Counted from the stretch's first letter, positions 26,892 through 36,453 are shown. The stretch is 64,000 nt of DNA from Hyphomicrobium sp. (GCF_019744875.1 NZ_JAIETU010000005.1:868001-932000), one strand, 5' to 3'. Notes: a model not told the origin generated them from the sequence alone. Numbers and translations are program-made.

Positions 26892-28406
26892 ATGGACGAG
26901 CGTGTCAGCGAACCGACGGAGAAGAAAGGCACGGCCATCTGGCCGTGGCTCCGCGAGCGCATGGCTGCAGCGCGTCATGGGTGGCTCGGCATCGGGCTCT
27001 CGGCCAAGCTGCTGGTGCTGACCGCACTGTTCGTCACGCTCGCTGAAATTCTGATCTTTCTGCCGGCCATCGCTAACTACCGGATCAGTTGGCTCAACGA
27101 CCGGCTGACCGCGGCCAACGTGGCGGCGCTCGCGGCGGAAGCCGTTCCGGGACGCACGGTGCCGCCGGCGTTACGCAACGAGCTGGTGCGAACGGCGCTG
27201 GTGCGCGCGGTCGCCATTCGCCGCGGCGGCGCGCGCCGCCTGGTGCTGCCGCCGGTGACGGAGCTCACCATCGACCAGCACTTCGACCTGCGTGAGCCGA
27301 CCGATCTCACCCTCGTGCAGCAGCTCTCGCTGCGCCTGTCGCAGATCGGCGATGCGGTCAACGTGTTCTTCGCGCCCGACGATCGCGTGATCCGCATCGT
27401 GGGATTGCTCGGGCCGCGCTACGACGACGTCATCGAGGTGGTGCTGCCGGAGGAGACGCTGAAGCGGGCGATGGTCCGCTATGGCATGAACATCGTCTAT
27501 CTCTCGATCATGATCTCGCTGATCACGGCGGCGCTCGTCTATTTCGCAATCAGCGCGCTGCTCGTGCGGCCGATGATGCGGATCTCGCACAACATGCTGA
27601 GCTTCGGAGAGAACCCAGAGGATTCGAGCCGCATCATCACGCCGTCCGGCCGGGCGGACGAGATCGGCATTGCGGAGCGCGAGCTGGCGCACATGCAGCG
27701 GCAGTTGACGCAGGCGCTGTTCCAGAAGAACAGGCTGGCGCAGCTCGGGCTCGCCGTCAGCAAGATCAGCCACGACCTGCGCAACATGCTCGCGAACGCG
27801 CAGCTCATTTCGGATCGCCTGACGACGATCCCCGATCCGACCGTGCAGCAGTTCGCGCCGAAGCTGATCGCCTCGCTCGACCGCGCCATCAACTTCTGCA
27901 ACACATCCCTGCGGTTCGGGCGCGCCGAGGAAGCGGAGCCGCGGCGCGAGCTGATGCGCCTCAAGCCGCTGCTCGACGAGGTGGCGGAGGGTCTGGGGCT
28001 CAGCCGCGATGGAAAAATCGCGTGGATCGCCGACGTCGACGACCAATTGCTGATCGACGCCGATCACGAGCACTTGTTCCGCGTCTTGAGCAACCTGACG
28101 CGCAACGCGGTGCAGGCTATCGAGAGCAAAAGCGACCATGACAAGGCCGACGCCATCGAAGTGAAGGCGTGGCGCGACGGACGCCGGGTGTTCATCGAAA
28201 TTTCGGACACCGGCCCGGGCGTGCCGAAGCGCGCGCGCGAAACGCTGTTCCGTCCCTTCCAGGGCACGACGCGCAAGGACGGGTCGGGCCTCGGGCTCGC
28301 CATTGCATCGGAACTGGTCGGCGTGCACGGGGGCAAGCTGGAGCTGGTCGATGCCGGGCTCGGCGCGGCCTTCCGGATCGAAATCCCCGACCGCGCCGTT
28401 CGCTGA
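26892..28406 (+). CDS. Membrane sensor histidine kinase (orphan)
   Basis: 504 residues. Two transmembrane segments (about 37-60 and 202-225) flank a periplasmic sensor region, followed by a HAMP-like linker (SALLVRPMMRISHNM), the H box SKISHDLRNML with His294, the N box LTRNAVQAIE and the glycine-rich ATP site (ISDTGPGVP, SGLGLAIA). It should autophosphorylate on His294. It is followed after 142 bp by a response regulator, but that regulator has its own kinase immediately downstream, so the cognate partner is unclear. Confidence 0.93.
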   Translation: MDERVSEPTEKKGTAIWPWLRERMAAARHGWLGIGLSAKLLVLTALFVTLAEILIFLPAIANYRISWLNDRLTAANVAALAAEAVPGRTVPPALRNELVRTALVRAVAIRRGGARRLVLPPVTELTIDQHFDLREPTDLTLVQQLSLRLSQIGDAVNVFFAPDDRVIRIVGLLGPRYDDVIEVVLPEETLKRAMVRYGMNIVYLSIMISLITAALVYFAISALLVRPMMRISHNMLSFGENPEDSSRIITPSGRADEIGIAERELAHMQRQLTQALFQKNRLAQLGLAVSKISHDLRNMLANAQLISDRLTTIPDPTVQQFAPKLIASLDRAINFCNTSLRFGRAEEAEPRRELMRLKPLLDEVAEGLGLSRDGKIAWIADVDDQLLIDADHEHLFRVLSNLTRNAVQAIESKSDHDKADAIEVKAWRDGRRVFIEISDTGPGVPKRARETLFRPFQGTTRKDGSGLGLAIASELVGVHGGKLELVDAGLGAAFRIEIPDRAVR

Positions 28407-28548
28407 GACGCACCACGCGCTGGGCGGGGCCCGCGCCTTCTTTCTCCAAGTGCTTGTGCGCGCCTCAGTATTTCCGGGCGCACGTGCCCTTCAGCTTGTT
28501 GTCAGGTTCGGCCTTTAAGGGCCTGTGACGCTGCAAGCAACGGGCGCG

Positions 28549-29202
28549 ATGAGAATCCTGCTGATCGAAGACGAGGCGCTGCTGGGCGGGGCCGTAGCTG
28601 CGCACCTGCACAAGCTCCATGCCGTCGACTGGATGCAGTCGCTGGACGCGGCTTCGGAAGCCATGCGCACCGTCGACTACGATCTCGTGCTGCTCGACCT
28701 CGACCTTCCCGACGGCCATGGGCTCGACTTTCTGGTTTCCGTGCGGAAATCCGGGCGGGACGTTCCCGTCATCATCATCACGGCGCGCGATCAGGTGCGC
28801 GACCGGATTCAGGGCCTCAATGCCGGGGCGGACGACTACGTGCTGAAGCCGTTCGACCTCGACGAGCTGTCGGCGCGCATAAATTCCGTTCAGCGCCGGG
28901 CGATCGCGATGGCGAACCCGCAGCAGACCATCGGCGATCTCGTGATCGATCAAACGGCGCGCCGGGTTTCAAAAGGGGGCGTCGAGATTTCTCTCACGGC
29001 GCGCGAGTGGGCCGTGCTCGAGTGCTTCACGCAGCGTCTCGGCGCCGCCGTGTCGAAGGCCAAACTCGAAGACGTGCTTTGTGCATTCGGCGCCGAGATC
29101 GAGAGCAATGCGGTCGAGGTCTATGTCAGCCGGTTGCGCAAGAAGCTCGGAGCTGAGTCTATCCGCACGTTGCGCGGCCTCGGCTATCGGATGGATCGCT
29201 GA
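28549..29202 (+). CDS. OmpR/PhoB-family response regulator (system 1)
   Basis: 217 residues: receiver domain with acidic pair Glu7/Asp8, phospho-acceptor Asp50 (VLLDLDLPDG), conserved Thr/Lys (ITARD, VLKPFDLDEL), then a winged-helix DNA-binding domain (LTAREWAVLECF, VEVYVSRLRKKLG, IRTLRGLGYRMD). The ATG at 28549 gives MRILLIEDE; a GTG at 28525 is less likely. It is followed by its sensor kinase only 3 bp later. It is strikingly similar to the regulator at 47807-48460. Confidence 0.95.
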   Translation: MRILLIEDEALLGGAVAAHLHKLHAVDWMQSLDAASEAMRTVDYDLVLLDLDLPDGHGLDFLVSVRKSGRDVPVIIITARDQVRDRIQGLNAGADDYVLKPFDLDELSARINSVQRRAIAMANPQQTIGDLVIDQTARRVSKGGVEISLTAREWAVLECFTQRLGAAVSKAKLEDVLCAFGAEIESNAVEVYVSRLRKKLGAESIRTLRGLGYRMDR

Positions 29203-29205
29203 GCC

Positions 29206-30555
29206 ATGGCGCGCTGGACCATCAGGCAGCGGCTTCTCAAAACCCTGATCGGGCTGGTTGCCGTGCTCTGGGTGTCGGGCGTGACGATTGCCGGCCTTAC
29301 GGTGCGGCACGAACTCGACGAGGTGTTCGACAGCGCGTTGCGGGAGACGACCGGGCAGATCATTCCCATTGCCTTGCATCAGTACAAGCTGATGGGCCCG
29401 GAGGCGGCCGTGGCGAAGGCGGGGCAGGGCCAGACCACGTCGTTTCAGGCCAGCCGCGGCCATGTTCATTACTATCTGCAGGACCCCCAGGGCGTGGTGC
29501 TCGTCGCCTCGGACGGCGCGCCGGGCGTGCCGCCGCCGGGGTCTTTGCGGGACGGCTTCCACAACAGCGGCGGGTTTCGCTACTACTCGAAGTTCCTGCG
29601 CCAGGAGAAGGTGCGGATCGTGGTGGCGCAGGAGCTGAAAGAGCGCTCGGAGGCAGCCGTCGGGCTGTGGCTGGGATTGGCGTCGCCGCTGCTCGCGCTG
29701 CTGCCGCTCGCGGTGTTCGCCATTCTGCGCACCGTCAATCGCGCGACCGAGCCGATGGCGCGCGTGTCGCGCGAGCTTGAGGCGCGCAGCGGAGACCACC
29801 TCGATCCGCTCGACAGCTCGGACCTGCCGGGAGAGCTGACGTCCGTCATCGAGGCCACGAACACGATGATGGAGCGGCTCAAGGCGGCCATCGGGTCAGA
29901 GCGTGCGTTTGCCGCCAACGCGGCCCACGAGCTGCGCAATCCGATTGCGTCGGCGCGGGCGCAGATCCAGTTGCTGGCGGCCAATCTCAAGGGAACGCCC
30001 GACAGCGTGCGGGCGGAGAACGTTGCCTCGCAGCTCGGCCAGCTCGGGCGGCGCGTGGAAAAGCTGCTGCAGTTGGCGCGGACCCAGGCTGGCCTCGGGC
30101 GCGGCCGGGAGCGGAGCGACCTCGGCGCCGTGACGAATATGATCGCGGATGAATATGCGTGGCGGCCAGAAGTCTCCGCCCGCCTGGCGCTCGAGACACC
30201 CGCGGATGCGTGCTGGGTGGCCATGGACCAGGATGCGCTGGCGATCGTGCTCCGGAACGTGATCGAGAACGCCGTGCATCACGGAGACACGACGGCGCCG
30301 ATCACCGTTCGCGTGCAAGGCGACCACAGCGTGCGCGTCACGAATGGGTGCGCCACGATCCCGCCGGATGTGCTGGCCGGGCTCAAGAAGCGGTTTCGCC
30401 GCGGCGGTTCTCCGGGCAGTCCCGGCGACGGGCTGGGTCTTGCGATTGTCGATGCGTTGATGCGGCAGGCAGGCGCGGGGTTCGAGATGTCATCGCCAGC
30501 CGAGGGGCGTGCCGACGGGTTCGAGATTGTGCTCAAGTTCCCGGGCGCGCTCTAG
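29206..30555 (+). CDS. Sensor histidine kinase (system 1), QseC/TctE-like
   Basis: 449 residues: a transmembrane helix at about 13-32, a short periplasmic domain, a second helix at about 152-174, a HAMP-like linker, the H box AANAAHELRNPIA with His241, and the catalytic ATPase domain with IENAVHHG and GDGLGLAIV. The ATG lies 3 bp after the response-regulator stop, so the pair is co-translated. Sequence and spacing of all motifs match the kinase at 48463-49815, including the placement of the phospho-acceptor at residue 241. Confidence 0.95.
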   Translation: MARWTIRQRLLKTLIGLVAVLWVSGVTIAGLTVRHELDEVFDSALRETTGQIIPIALHQYKLMGPEAAVAKAGQGQTTSFQASRGHVHYYLQDPQGVVLVASDGAPGVPPPGSLRDGFHNSGGFRYYSKFLRQEKVRIVVAQELKERSEAAVGLWLGLASPLLALLPLAVFAILRTVNRATEPMARVSRELEARSGDHLDPLDSSDLPGELTSVIEATNTMMERLKAAIGSERAFAANAAHELRNPIASARAQIQLLAANLKGTPDSVRAENVASQLGQLGRRVEKLLQLARTQAGLGRGRERSDLGAVTNMIADEYAWRPEVSARLALETPADACWVAMDQDALAIVLRNVIENAVHHGDTTAPITVRVQGDHSVRVTNGCATIPPDVLAGLKKRFRRGGSPGSPGDGLGLAIVDALMRQAGAGFEMSSPAEGRADGFEIVLKFPGAL

Positions 30556-30557
30556 GC

Positions 30558-30788
30558 TTAGAGCGAGGATGCGGTCGCCATCAGCGGCGGGGCGTGCTGC
30601 ACGACCCAGAGAATGTTCGTCGAGCCGTCGACGATGTCGCGGGCGATGGCGATGCCACAGGTCATCAGCGCCAGGCCGGCAAAAATCAGAAACGTTTCGA
30701 AGCTGCGCTTGCCGCTGCGCTGATAAATCAGCGTCAAGCCGCCTGCGGCGATCATGGAGGCGGCAAGCGATGCCAAAGGAAGCGTCAT
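30558..30788 (-). CDS. Small hypothetical membrane protein
   Basis: 76 residues with two hydrophobic segments (LPLASLAASMIAAGGLTLIY and TFLIFAGLALMTCGIAIA) around a short basic loop. The ATG at 30788 is preferred over 30821 because GAGGG sits 5-6 nt upstream. The stop lies 2 bp from the stop of the convergent kinase gene. Not recognised as any named family; the two-helix layout is all that can be said. Confidence 0.6.
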   Translation of the reverse strand: MTLPLASLAASMIAAGGLTLIYQRSGKRSFETFLIFAGLALMTCGIAIARDIVDGSTNILWVVQHAPPLMATASSL

Positions 30789-30967
30789 GGTGCCCTCGAA
30801 GGTCCTGTGTGCGGGCACCATGACTCCTCAACATGAAAGTAACCTGACAACGAGAGGCCCGCCGCGCAAATGGCTGCGGACAGGGAAATCGGGAGGGATT
30901 TGGACCGAATTCGGTGGGTTGTGTGCCGCAGAGCGCCCGCCGGAAACCGGGTGTTCGGGCGATGCGG

Positions 30968-31987
30968 CTAGTCGACCGGCAGCGATTTCGAGCGGTGAAA
31001 GCGCCGGAACGCCTCCGACGGCAGCTCGCCGAACATCGATTTGTAGTCGTGCGCGAACCGCCCGAAGTGCCAGAACCCCCAAAGGGCGGCCGCGTCCGCC
31101 ACCGAGGTCGCGTGCTTGATCGAGCGGCGGGCGCCGTTCAGCCGGACGGCGCGCAGATACGTCGACGGGCGGATGCCCACGGTCTCCAGGAAGCAGTACT
31201 GCAGGGCGCGCCGGCTCACGCCGAGGTTGCGGCATAGGTCTTCCACCGTCAAAGCGCTGCCGTCACGCCCCTGGGCGGCAAGCTCCCGGACCTGGCTTAC
31301 GATGTGGGAGCGGCGCGACGGACGCAGCGGCTCCCCGACTTCGTCCGTTTCGAGGGCAAGCGCGCTCGCAAGGCCGGCGGTGATGTCGCGTGTCATGGCC
31401 GACAAGCGAAGCGTGTCGAGCGCGATACCGGGCGACTGGGTGAGCACGTCACAGGCATCGACGAAGAGCTGCCGGAGGCGATCGGCGTTCTGGGCCGATA
31501 CCGATCGCAGGTGCGGCTTGCGCAGGACGCCCATGACGGCGTCGCACTCGTCGGCGGTGAGCACGCTGCGCAAATTCTCCTCGGCGAAGACGAAGCCGGC
31601 CATGTCGAGGCCGCAGGGCGAGAAGAACTCGAAAGCCTCGTCGCCGGAGAAGACGTGAAGCTGCGTGCCGTCGCACTGCCGGCCGCAGAAGGTGGCGTTG
31701 CCGCTCAGCGCCAGCGGCACGCCGACGGCGACGGTGCCCGCGCCCAAGACGCCGGTCTGGTAGAGAGCGTTGCTCGTCACCTCGCGGAAAAGTTGCACGC
31801 GCTCGATGTTCGCTTCCAGAAACGCACCCTGGAACGATCCGGCCGACATCTGGTCGTAGGTCTGGTTCCAGCCGCGCAGAAGGGCAGCCTGCTCGTCGAT
31901 ATCGTGCGTGCGCGCGACGTGCATCTGCGCGTGGCCGGCTGGCGGCGGCGGTATCCCTTCAGGCGCGTTCTGCGATCGGTTCGACAA
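30968..31987 (-). CDS. AraC-family regulator, EutR-like
   Basis: 339 residues: an N-terminal cupin-less sensory half as in EutR, and a C-terminal AraC-type double helix-turn-helix (TVEDLCRNLGVSRRALQYCF, then VADAAALWGFWHFGRFAHDYKSMFGELPSEAF). EutR activates ethanolamine catabolism in response to ethanolamine and adenosylcobalamin. The divergent permease-eutB-eutC genes, 210 bp away, support that role. The gene symbol is withheld because the sensory half was identified only by overall resemblance. Confidence 0.85.
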   Translation of the reverse strand: MSNRSQNAPEGIPPPPAGHAQMHVARTHDIDEQAALLRGWNQTYDQMSAGSFQGAFLEANIERVQLFREVTSNALYQTGVLGAGTVAVGVPLALSGNATFCGRQCDGTQLHVFSGDEAFEFFSPCGLDMAGFVFAEENLRSVLTADECDAVMGVLRKPHLRSVSAQNADRLRQLFVDACDVLTQSPGIALDTLRLSAMTRDITAGLASALALETDEVGEPLRPSRRSHIVSQVRELAAQGRDGSALTVEDLCRNLGVSRRALQYCFLETVGIRPSTYLRAVRLNGARRSIKHATSVADAAALWGFWHFGRFAHDYKSMFGELPSEAFRRFHRSKSLPVD

Positions 31988-32197
31988 GGTCGTGACGCCG
32001 CTCTGCTTGAACCACGGACCACCGAGTGCGAACGACCGCTGGGATCCCTTGAACTAAAGTCGACGGCAGGCACGACCTGCCAAAATTGGATAGACGACAT
32101 AGTAGCGCAGTTCTAGCGTCGATCGCTACTGCACGTCGAGCGGTCGATGCTGCATTGCAGCGCGACCCCAATAAAAACAGTGCTCAAGGGGAATGCC

Positions 32198-33643
32198 ATG
32201 GAAACGTCGGGTCACGGCGGTGTCGAGTACGATAAAGTCGACAAGGAATATTTCGAAAAAAGGCAGTTGAAGCGAGGCGCGGCCGGGCCATTGCTGCTCG
32301 TTGGCCTGGGCATCGCCTACGTTATTTCCGGCGACTATGCCGGCTGGAACTTCGGCCTTGCCCAGGGTGGCTGGGGCGGCTTGATGATCGCGTCCGTGAT
32401 GATGGCGCTCATGTACACCTGCATGTGCTTCGCCCTAGCCGAGCTCGCCACCATCGCTCCGACGGCGGGCGGCGGCTACGGTTTCGCCCGGCGCGCCTTC
32501 GGCCCCTGGGGCGGCTTTCTGACCGGCACCGCGATCCTGATCGAGTATGCCATCGCGCCCGCGGCGATCGCCGTGTTCATCGGCGGCTACATCAAATCGC
32601 TGTTCGAGATCGACATCGCCCAGTGGGTCGTGTCGGCGGCGTTTTTCGGCATCTTCCTCGGCATTCACATTTACGGCGCCGGTGAAGCTCTGCGGCTGAT
32701 CTTCGGCATCACGGCCTTGGCGGTGATCGCGCTCATCGTCTGGATCTTCGCCATGGCGCCTTTCTTCGACAGCGCGAAGTGGTTCGACATTGCCGTCAAT
32801 CCGGAAGCGACCGGCGCATCGTCGTTCCTGCCGTTCGGCTATCTCGGCATCTGGGCGGCCATTCCATTCGCCATGTGGTTCTTCCTCGCGATCGAGGGCG
32901 TGCCGCTGGCGGCTGAGGAAACGAGCGATCCGAAGCGCGACCTGCCGCGCGGTCTTATCGGCGGCATGTTCGTGCTGTTGGCGTTCTGCGCACTGATCAT
33001 GATCCTCGGGCCGGGCGGCGTCGGCTCGGAAGCGCTCAAGGCCAACACCAATCCGCTGGTGGCGGCGCTCGAGCATCCCGCGACGTACGGCGGGCCGACC
33101 TGGATTTCGAAGTTCGTGAACTTCGTTGGTCTCGCCGGCCTTATCGCCAGCTTCTTTTCGATCATCTACGCCTACTCGCGCCTGGTGTTCGCCATGTCGC
33201 GTGCGGGCTACCTGCCGCGCGGCCTGTCGCTGACCAACGCGCGCCAGTCTCCGTGGGTGGCGTTGATCGTTCCGGGCATCGTCGGCTTTCTTCTGTCATT
33301 GACCGGCCAGGGCGATCAGTTAATTCTGATGGCCGTGTTCGGAGCGACGATTTCGTACATCCTCATGATGGCGTCTCACATCAAGCTGCGCCTTGCCGAG
33401 CCTGATCTGCCGCGTCCCTATTCGACGCCGGGCGGTGTGCTGACGTCGGGCATCGCGCTGGTGCTGGCGTGCATCGCGCTCGCGGCGGTGTTCGTGGGCG
33501 ACACGAAGATGATGGTCGGCGATCATGCGGTCAGCGTCGCCTTCCTCTCGGCCATCGCCTACGCGATCCTCGTTGCCTACTTCGCAATCTACAGCCGGCA
33601 TCATCTTGTGGCGGCTGCCCCAGGCGAGGAAGCGCCCTACTAA
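32198..33643 (+). CDS. eat: Ethanolamine permease (APC superfamily)
   Basis: 481 residues and about 12 membrane helices. The N-terminus (DKEYFEKRQLKRGAAGP) and GIAYVISGDYAGWNFGL are characteristic of the ethanolamine permease subfamily of amino acid/polyamine transporters, as is GTAILIEYAIAPAAIAVFIG. The ATG at 32198 has AAGGGG upstream; an earlier in-frame start at 32147 lacks this. It is the first gene of the module with eutB and eutC and supplies ethanolamine to the ammonia-lyase. Confidence 0.93.
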   Translation: METSGHGGVEYDKVDKEYFEKRQLKRGAAGPLLLVGLGIAYVISGDYAGWNFGLAQGGWGGLMIASVMMALMYTCMCFALAELATIAPTAGGGYGFARRAFGPWGGFLTGTAILIEYAIAPAAIAVFIGGYIKSLFEIDIAQWVVSAAFFGIFLGIHIYGAGEALRLIFGITALAVIALIVWIFAMAPFFDSAKWFDIAVNPEATGASSFLPFGYLGIWAAIPFAMWFFLAIEGVPLAAEETSDPKRDLPRGLIGGMFVLLAFCALIMILGPGGVGSEALKANTNPLVAALEHPATYGGPTWISKFVNFVGLAGLIASFFSIIYAYSRLVFAMSRAGYLPRGLSLTNARQSPWVALIVPGIVGFLLSLTGQGDQLILMAVFGATISYILMMASHIKLRLAEPDLPRPYSTPGGVLTSGIALVLACIALAAVFVGDTKMMVGDHAVSVAFLSAIAYAILVAYFAIYSRHHLVAAAPGEEAPY

Positions 33644-33676
33644 GTCATCGGAAACCTCCATCGGCGAGTGCGCATC

Positions 33677-35065
33677 ATGTCCTATCTGCAAACTGTTGGC
33701 GGCCACCGCTACGTCTTCGAGACCCTCAAAGTGCTGATGGCGAAAGCCACGCCGGCACGATCTGGAGATTATCTCGCGGGCGTTGCGGCGGGTGACGACG
33801 AGGAGCGGGTGGCGGCTCAGATGGCGCTCGCCGATGTACCGTTGCCCGTGTTCCTTTCCGAACACGTCGTGCCCTACGAAACGGATGAGGTGACGCGCCT
33901 CATCATCGACGATCACGACGCGAAGGCGTTCAGTGTCGTTTCGCACCTGACGGTCGGCGGATTTCGCGACTGGCTGCTCTCGGATGCGGCCACGGAAACG
34001 TCGCTCGCGGCGCTGGCTCCGGGCCTGACGCCCGAAATGGTGGCGGCCGTGTCCAAGATCTGCCGAGTGCAGGACCTGGTGCTGATCTCGCAGAAGTGCC
34101 GCGTGGTCACGAAATTCCGCAACACGATCGGGCTCAAGGGGCGTCTCTCGACGCGGCTTCAGCCCAACCACCCGACCGACGACCCGACCGGGATCGCGGC
34201 CAGCATTGTCGATGGTCTCATGTACGGCAACGGAGACGCGGTGATCGGCATCAACCCGGCCACCGACAGTATCGCCGCCGTCACGACGCTGATCGAGATG
34301 CTGCACGAGGTCATTACGCGCTACAACATTCCGACCCAGTCGTGCGTGCTGACGCATGTGACGACGAGCATCGAAGCCATCAACCGCCGCGCGCCGCTCG
34401 ACCTCGTGTTTCAATCGATCGCCGGTACGCAGGCGGCCAACAGCAGCTTCGGCATCAATCTCGCGCTGCTCAAGGAGGGCTATGACGCGGCCCAAAGCCT
34501 GCAGCGCGGTACCGTCGGCAACAACGCCATGTATTTCGAGACGGGCCAGGGCAGCGCGCTCTCGGCCAACGCGCACCACGATGTCGACCAGCAGACGCTC
34601 GAAGCGCGCGCCTACGCGGTGGCGCGCAAGTTCCGCCCGCTGCTCGTGAACACCGTCGTCGGCTTCATCGGCCCCGAGTATCTCTACGACGGCAAGCAGA
34701 TCATTCGCGCCGGTCTCGAGGATCATTTCTGCGGCAAGCTGCTCGGCGTGCCGATGGGTTGCGATATCTGCTACACGAACCACGCCGAAGCCGACCAGAA
34801 CGACATGGACACGCTGCTGACGCTGCTCGGCGTATCCGGGATCACGTTCATCATGGGCATCCCCGGCTCGGACGATATCATGCTCAACTATCAAACGACG
34901 TCGTTCCATGACGCGCTCTATGCGCGGAAGGTTCTGGGCCTCAAGCCGGCGCCCGAGTTCGAGGCGTGGCTGCATCAGGCGGGCATCTTCGAGGATGGCG
35001 CCGACCTCAAGCTGGCCGACACGCTGCCCAAGCCCTTCCAGCGCGCGCTCGCGCATCTGCACTGA
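33677..35065 (+). CDS. eutB: Ethanolamine ammonia-lyase heavy chain EutB
   Basis: 462 residues, the normal length for the catalytic subunit of the adenosylcobalamin-dependent enzyme that converts ethanolamine to acetaldehyde and ammonia. Motifs include KCRVVTKFRNTIGLKGRLS, the LQPNHPTDDPTGIAAS segment, the active-site region FETGQGSALSANAHHDVDQQ, and GIPGSDDIMLNYQTTSFHD. The ATG at 33677 is preferred over a GTG three codons earlier. It follows the permease by 33 bp and precedes eutC by 26 bp. No reactivase (eutA) or shell-protein gene is visible. Confidence 0.97.
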   Translation: MSYLQTVGGHRYVFETLKVLMAKATPARSGDYLAGVAAGDDEERVAAQMALADVPLPVFLSEHVVPYETDEVTRLIIDDHDAKAFSVVSHLTVGGFRDWLLSDAATETSLAALAPGLTPEMVAAVSKICRVQDLVLISQKCRVVTKFRNTIGLKGRLSTRLQPNHPTDDPTGIAASIVDGLMYGNGDAVIGINPATDSIAAVTTLIEMLHEVITRYNIPTQSCVLTHVTTSIEAINRRAPLDLVFQSIAGTQAANSSFGINLALLKEGYDAAQSLQRGTVGNNAMYFETGQGSALSANAHHDVDQQTLEARAYAVARKFRPLLVNTVVGFIGPEYLYDGKQIIRAGLEDHFCGKLLGVPMGCDICYTNHAEADQNDMDTLLTLLGVSGITFIMGIPGSDDIMLNYQTTSFHDALYARKVLGLKPAPEFEAWLHQAGIFEDGADLKLADTLPKPFQRALAHLH

Positions 35066-35091
35066 GATCCTGCGTCCATCCGAGGCTGCCC

Positions 35092-35904
35092 ATGTCAGAC
35101 GCACCGAAGACCATCGTCGTCACCAATCCGTGGAGCAAGCTGCGCCAGTACACGCCGGCGCGGATCGCGCTCGGGCGGTCCGGCACGAGCCTACCGACGA
35201 CGCCGCATCTCGAATTTCAGTTGGCGCATGCGAGAGCGCGAAACGCCGTCCATCACGAGATCAATGTCGAGGCGCTCGAAGCGGCGCTTCAGAAGCGGGG
35301 TCATGCAACGCTGGTGCTGCACAGTGCCGCCGGCAACCGGCCCGTCTACCTGCAGCGGCCCGACAAGGGCCGCAAGCTGGACGACGCCTCGCGCGAGGCG
35401 CTGGTCGCCGCGCCGAAGCCGGCTGTGCCCTACGATGTCGTTTTCGTCATCGGCGATGGGCTTTCGTCCTTCGCCATCGAGGAGAACGCTGCAGCGTTTC
35501 TCGACGTGATGGTGCCCGCGCTGGGGGCCTCGCATTGGAACATCGCGCCGCTGGTGCTCGTCAAGGAAGCGCGCGTGGCGGTCGGCGACGAGGTGGGCGA
35601 GCTCTTGGGCGCGAAGATGGTTGTGGTGCTGATCGGCGAGCGGCCGGGGCTCAGCTCGCCCGACAGCATGGGAATCTACATGACGCTCAATCCGCGCGCC
35701 GGATTGACGGACGAGTCGCGCAACTGCATCTCGAACGTTCGCCGCGAGGGCCTCTCCTACGAAGGCGCGGCGCACAAGCTGCTCTACCTGATGACCGAAG
35801 CGCGCCGGCGCGGGCTTTCGGGCGTGCAGCTCAAGGATGAGGCCGAAGCGCTGCCGAGCACGCTGACGACGTCAGGCGAGAACTTCCTGCTCGGAAACGA
35901 GTGA
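35092..35904 (+). CDS. eutC: Ethanolamine ammonia-lyase light chain EutC
   Basis: 270-residue small subunit that completes the cobalamin-binding interface with EutB. Diagnostic parts are the N-terminal WSKLRQYTPARIALGRSG, DVVFVIGDGLSSFAIE, VLIGERPGLSSPDSMGIYMT and CISNVRREGLSY. The frame is open far upstream (34966) but there it only shadows eutB; the ATG at 35092 is the true start. It is the last gene of the ethanolamine module. Confidence 0.96.
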   Translation: MSDAPKTIVVTNPWSKLRQYTPARIALGRSGTSLPTTPHLEFQLAHARARNAVHHEINVEALEAALQKRGHATLVLHSAAGNRPVYLQRPDKGRKLDDASREALVAAPKPAVPYDVVFVIGDGLSSFAIEENAAAFLDVMVPALGASHWNIAPLVLVKEARVAVGDEVGELLGAKMVVVLIGERPGLSSPDSMGIYMTLNPRAGLTDESRNCISNVRREGLSYEGAAHKLLYLMTEARRRGLSGVQLKDEAEALPSTLTTSGENFLLGNE

Positions 35905-35937
35905 GCGGCGGGAGCGCGACCAGCGAGCGCGCAAGTA

Positions 35938-36420
35938 TCACGGTTCCCCTGCGAGCGCTGGGGCGGTGTCCGGGTTCATGTCATCGTCTCCCTGCTCGGC
36001 GTCGAAACGCCGTCGGGCGCTGTCGATCCGATGCAGATTGTCGCTGATCCACGCCGCGAGGTCTTTTAGGGGACCGACGATGTCGCGCCCCAGATCGGTC
36101 AGGTCGTATTCGACGCTCGGCGGTTTGGTGGGGTGCACGGTGCGCGTGACGAAGCCGTCGCGCTCAAGGCCGCGCAGGGTGTTGGCGAGCATTTTCTGAG
36201 AGACGCCGCTGATCGAGCGACGCAGCGCGCTGAAGCGCTTCGGTTCGGACGCCAGTTCCAAGACAACCAGCACGGTCCACTTTTCGCCGATGCGCCCCAA
36301 GGCGGCCGTGAGGCAAGAGTTGGAGGCGGTTTCTCCTGAGTGACCTCGTTCCAAAAACGTGCCTCCTTGTGATGGTCCGGCGTGGTTCCCACTATGCAGC
36401 ATGTCACCAAGGGAGATCAT
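35938..36420 (-). CDS. HxlR-family winged-helix regulator
   Basis: 160 residues with the HxlR core: CLTAALGRIGEKWTVLVVLEL, RFSALRRSISGVSQKMLANTLRGLERDGFV and a beta-wing ending in YDLTDLGRDI. HxlR proteins often sense electrophiles or redox stress and repress an adjacent enzyme. The frame is open much further upstream (to 37839) but only as a shadow of other genes. The start is either 36420 or the ATG at 36402; both are plausible. The start codon at 36420 lies inside a 19-bp palindrome that may be its operator. It is divergent from the SDR gene. Confidence 0.9.
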   Translation of the reverse strand: MISLGDMLHSGNHAGPSQGGTFLERGHSGETASNSCLTAALGRIGEKWTVLVVLELASEPKRFSALRRSISGVSQKMLANTLRGLERDGFVTRTVHPTKPPSVEYDLTDLGRDIVGPLKDLAAWISDNLHRIDSARRRFDAEQGDDDMNPDTAPALAGEP

Positions 36421-36427
36421 CTCCTTT
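36409..36427. promoter_or_regulatory. Near-perfect 19-bp palindrome at HxlR/SDR divergence
   Basis: AAGGGAGAT-C-ATCTCCTTT: eight of nine base pairs match about a central C at 36418. It covers the putative HxlR start codon at 36420 and lies 27 bp upstream of the SDR ATG at 36454. Size and place suit a winged-helix dimer operator controlling both genes. Inference from symmetry only. Confidence 0.5.
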
Positions 36428-36453
36428 CGGGGTAGGGGGAGTGATCCGGACTT

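Noticed and set aside
33320-35104. 594-residue minus-strand open frame opposite eutB
   Set aside because: Antisense shadow; eutB has full family motifs on the plus strand.
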